Of a stretch of 15,197 nucleotides of DNA, positions 14,274-15,197 are shown one piece after another. The notes under the pieces are model-generated. The model was not told the origin of the DNA, searched no databases, and saw nothing but the letters and a program-made list of their open reading frames with translations. Position 1 is the stretch's first letter; every line of letters begins with the position of its first letter. This DNA is from an uncultured Oscillospiraceae bacterium. Lineage in GTDB: Bacteria; Bacillota; Clostridia; Oscillospirales; Acutalibacteraceae. A program made the translations under genes and the position numbers. The stretch is taken from positions 1 to 15,197 of the forward strand of contig UQLQ01000034.1 of NCBI GenBank assembly GCA_900541905.1, given 5' to 3'.

Positions 14274-14813
14274 ATGATTCCAATTTGTATTTTTGGAAAT
14301 GATGAAGATGAAACTTTAGGGCAAATTATAAAAAAGGCAATATCACCATTTGGTACCACTGTTTACAACACAGATAAACATTCCGATGAAATGTATGATA
14401 ACTGTAGTTTCTATATTAAAGAACAGGAAGTCTGTACTAATTTAAAAAGTCCGGGTGGAATTGCTGTTTTTAAAAAAAGTTTTTTACCGAAAGAGCCGGT
14501 GATATTACCGGCTGACTGGGTTGCTATAATAAATTCTAATCATGACAAGCTGAAAGAGCAATTTTGTAAAACAGGACAGATTGTTGTTACCTGTGGCACC
14601 AAAGCAACGGATACATTTAGTATATCCAGTTTGGATGAAAATCAAGCCTCTATCAGTTTGCAGAGAACTTTAATTGCAATCAATGGCACTGCGATAGAAC
14701 CCTGCGAAATTACAATGCATATCACAAAGCCGTATCATCCAAATAAAATTTTGCCTGTTGCAGCTGTCTTGTTGTTAGCAGGCATCCGATGGGACGCTGA
14801 TTTCAATATATAA
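14274..14813 (+). CDS. Uncharacterised 179-aa protein
   Basis: I do not recognise this protein. It is probably cytoplasmic: there is no signal peptide, and the only hydrophobic stretch is near the C-terminus (about 159-170, ILPVAAVLLLAG), too short for a confident membrane helix. The N-terminus MIPICIFGNDEDE suggests a beta-strand followed by an acidic turn. The middle has five Cys (5, 44, 54, 98, 107) and the segment VVTCGTKATDTFSISSL (104-120); a sixth Cys is at 144. There are no P-loop or HTH motifs. GGGGAG (14259-14264) lies 9 nt before ATG 14274; an in-frame TTG at 14253 precedes that site and is unlikely. It sits alone between the PdaB-like terminator and the spore-protein promoter, with a 105-nt gap to the latter. 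No terminator of its own is visible, so readthrough into the spore gene is possible. A sporulation role is only a guess from position. Confidence 0.7.
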   Translation: MIPICIFGNDEDETLGQIIKKAISPFGTTVYNTDKHSDEMYDNCSFYIKEQEVCTNLKSPGGIAVFKKSFLPKEPVILPADWVAIINSNHDKLKEQFCKTGQIVVTCGTKATDTFSISSLDENQASISLQRTLIAINGTAIEPCEITMHITKPYHPNKILPVAAVLLLAGIRWDADFNI

Positions 14814-14830
14814 AATTTCCAAAAATTTCT

Positions 14831-14860
14831 TGAATAATAAAATTGGATACGTTCATAATA
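14831..14860 (+). promoter_or_regulatory. Sigma-G-type forespore promoter for the spore protein
   Basis: TGAATA (14831-14836) and CATAATA (14854-14860) are separated by 17 bp, matching the known sigma-G pattern of TGnATA-type -35 and CATnnTA -10 found before ssp genes in Bacillus. The predicted start near 14867 gives a ~50-nt leader. No sigma-A hexamers fit the same position. Confidence 0.75.
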
Positions 14861-14918
14861 GTAAGGCAAACGCAAATAAAAAGTTTGAAAAACAAAAGAA
14901 AAAAGGAGTGCTTATACT

Positions 14919-15110
14919 ATGTCTAAGAATAAAATTGTTGTTCCAGAAGCAAGAGAAGCTATGGATCGTTTCAAAATGGAGGCTGCTGCTGAAGTTGGCG
15001 TTAACCTAAAACAAGGTTATAACGGTGACTTAACTTCTAAACAAGCTGGTTCTGTTGGCGGTCAAATGGTTAAAAAAATGATCGAGCAATACGAACAAAG
15101 CGCAAAATAA
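14919..15110 (+). CDS. Alpha/beta-type small acid-soluble spore protein (SASP)
   Basis: A 63-aa protein that coats and protects DNA in the dormant spore and is degraded by the GPR protease at germination. It matches the family along its length: EAREAMDRFKMEAAAEVGV (10-28), including the region where GPR cuts (family consensus FEIASE, here MEAAAE), then NGDLTSKQAGSVGGQMVKKM (35-54) with the invariant Gly-Gly. The length is normal for the family. AAGGAG (14903-14908) lies 10 nt upstream of the ATG. Codon use favours AAA, GTT and TCT, as in a highly expressed gene. The sigma-G-type promoter and the strong terminator make this a single-gene forespore unit, and this gene is the clearest evidence that the organism sporulates. 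Confidence 0.96.
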   Translation: MSKNKIVVPEAREAMDRFKMEAAAEVGVNLKQGYNGDLTSKQAGSVGGQMVKKMIEQYEQSAK

Positions 15111-15123
15111 GTTTTGTTGAAAT

Positions 15124-15157
15124 AAAAAAGGCGGTATCCAATCGGATACCGCCTTTT
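15124..15157 (+). terminator. Terminator of the spore protein gene
   Basis: GGCGGTATCC (15130-15139) pairs perfectly with GGATACCGCC (15144-15153) around the tetraloop AATC, with a preceding A-run and TTTT at 15154-15157. It is the most GC-rich stem of the window. Confidence 0.92.
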
Positions 15158-15197
15158 AATATTGTCAATTAAAACATTGCCGTTAGAAAACTAATAA

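Noticed and set aside
1..15197. CRISPR arrays, tRNA or rRNA genes, insertion sequences, toxin-antitoxin or phage genes
   Set aside because: I saw no regularly spaced repeat arrays, cloverleaf-type sequence, transposase or phage motifs on either strand.

Overview
The window looks like a chromosomal segment of a low-GC, spore-forming member of the Bacillota, most likely class Clostridia. The reasons are AT-rich intergenic DNA, strong AGGAGG-type ribosome binding sites, several apparent TTG starts, a Gram-positive set of core genes (hprK, rapZ, whiA, DnaE1-type polymerase), a surface protein ending in a SPQTG sortase signal, and an alpha/beta-type small acid-soluble spore protein behind a sigma-G-like promoter. 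The exact genus cannot be read from this sequence.

Layout. (1) 1-2137: a terminator from an upstream gene, then a long regulatory region with three copies of a GTATAC-centred operator-like site around a promoter, then a 590-aa secreted, wall-anchored beta-helix/FIVAR protein and a bidirectional terminator. (2) 2179-3369, minus strand: a GT4-type glycosyltransferase with unusual active-site residues. It is read from a promoter inside an imperfect ~100-bp tandem duplication (3401-3604). (3) 3798-12195, plus strand: the conserved block hprK-murB-rapZ-whiA-dnaE-pfkA, closely spaced and probably co-transcribed from a promoter at 3798-3826. The block ends at a terminator at 12278-12316, which also lies in the leader of the next gene. 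(4) 12340-13320: a CaCA-family cation/Ca2+ antiporter with its own terminator. (5) 13422-15157: a sporulation-flavoured end, with a PdaB-like polysaccharide deacetylase lacking the usual metal ligands, an unrecognised 179-aa protein, and the spore protein gene with its sigma-G-type promoter.

How the genes fit together. The central block joins carbon-flux sensing (HprK, activated by fructose-1,6-bisphosphate in studied Bacilli; PfkA, which makes that metabolite; RapZ/YvcJ, a nucleotide-binding regulator) with envelope growth (MurB), division/chromosome control (WhiA) and replication (DnaE). The yvcK gene that sits between rapZ and whiA in many Bacillota is absent here. The last three genes suggest sporulation functions, although only the spore protein gene has a clear forespore promoter.

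Most of the window is ordinary conserved chromosome. I did not find a clear new multi-gene system. The spots most worth a second look are regulatory: the GTATAC sites at 121-279, the duplicated promoter/hairpin unit at 3401-3604, and the terminator placed between any possible promoter and the ribosome binding site of the antiporter gene. On the protein side, the glycosyltransferase variant and the uncharacterised 179-aa protein stand out.
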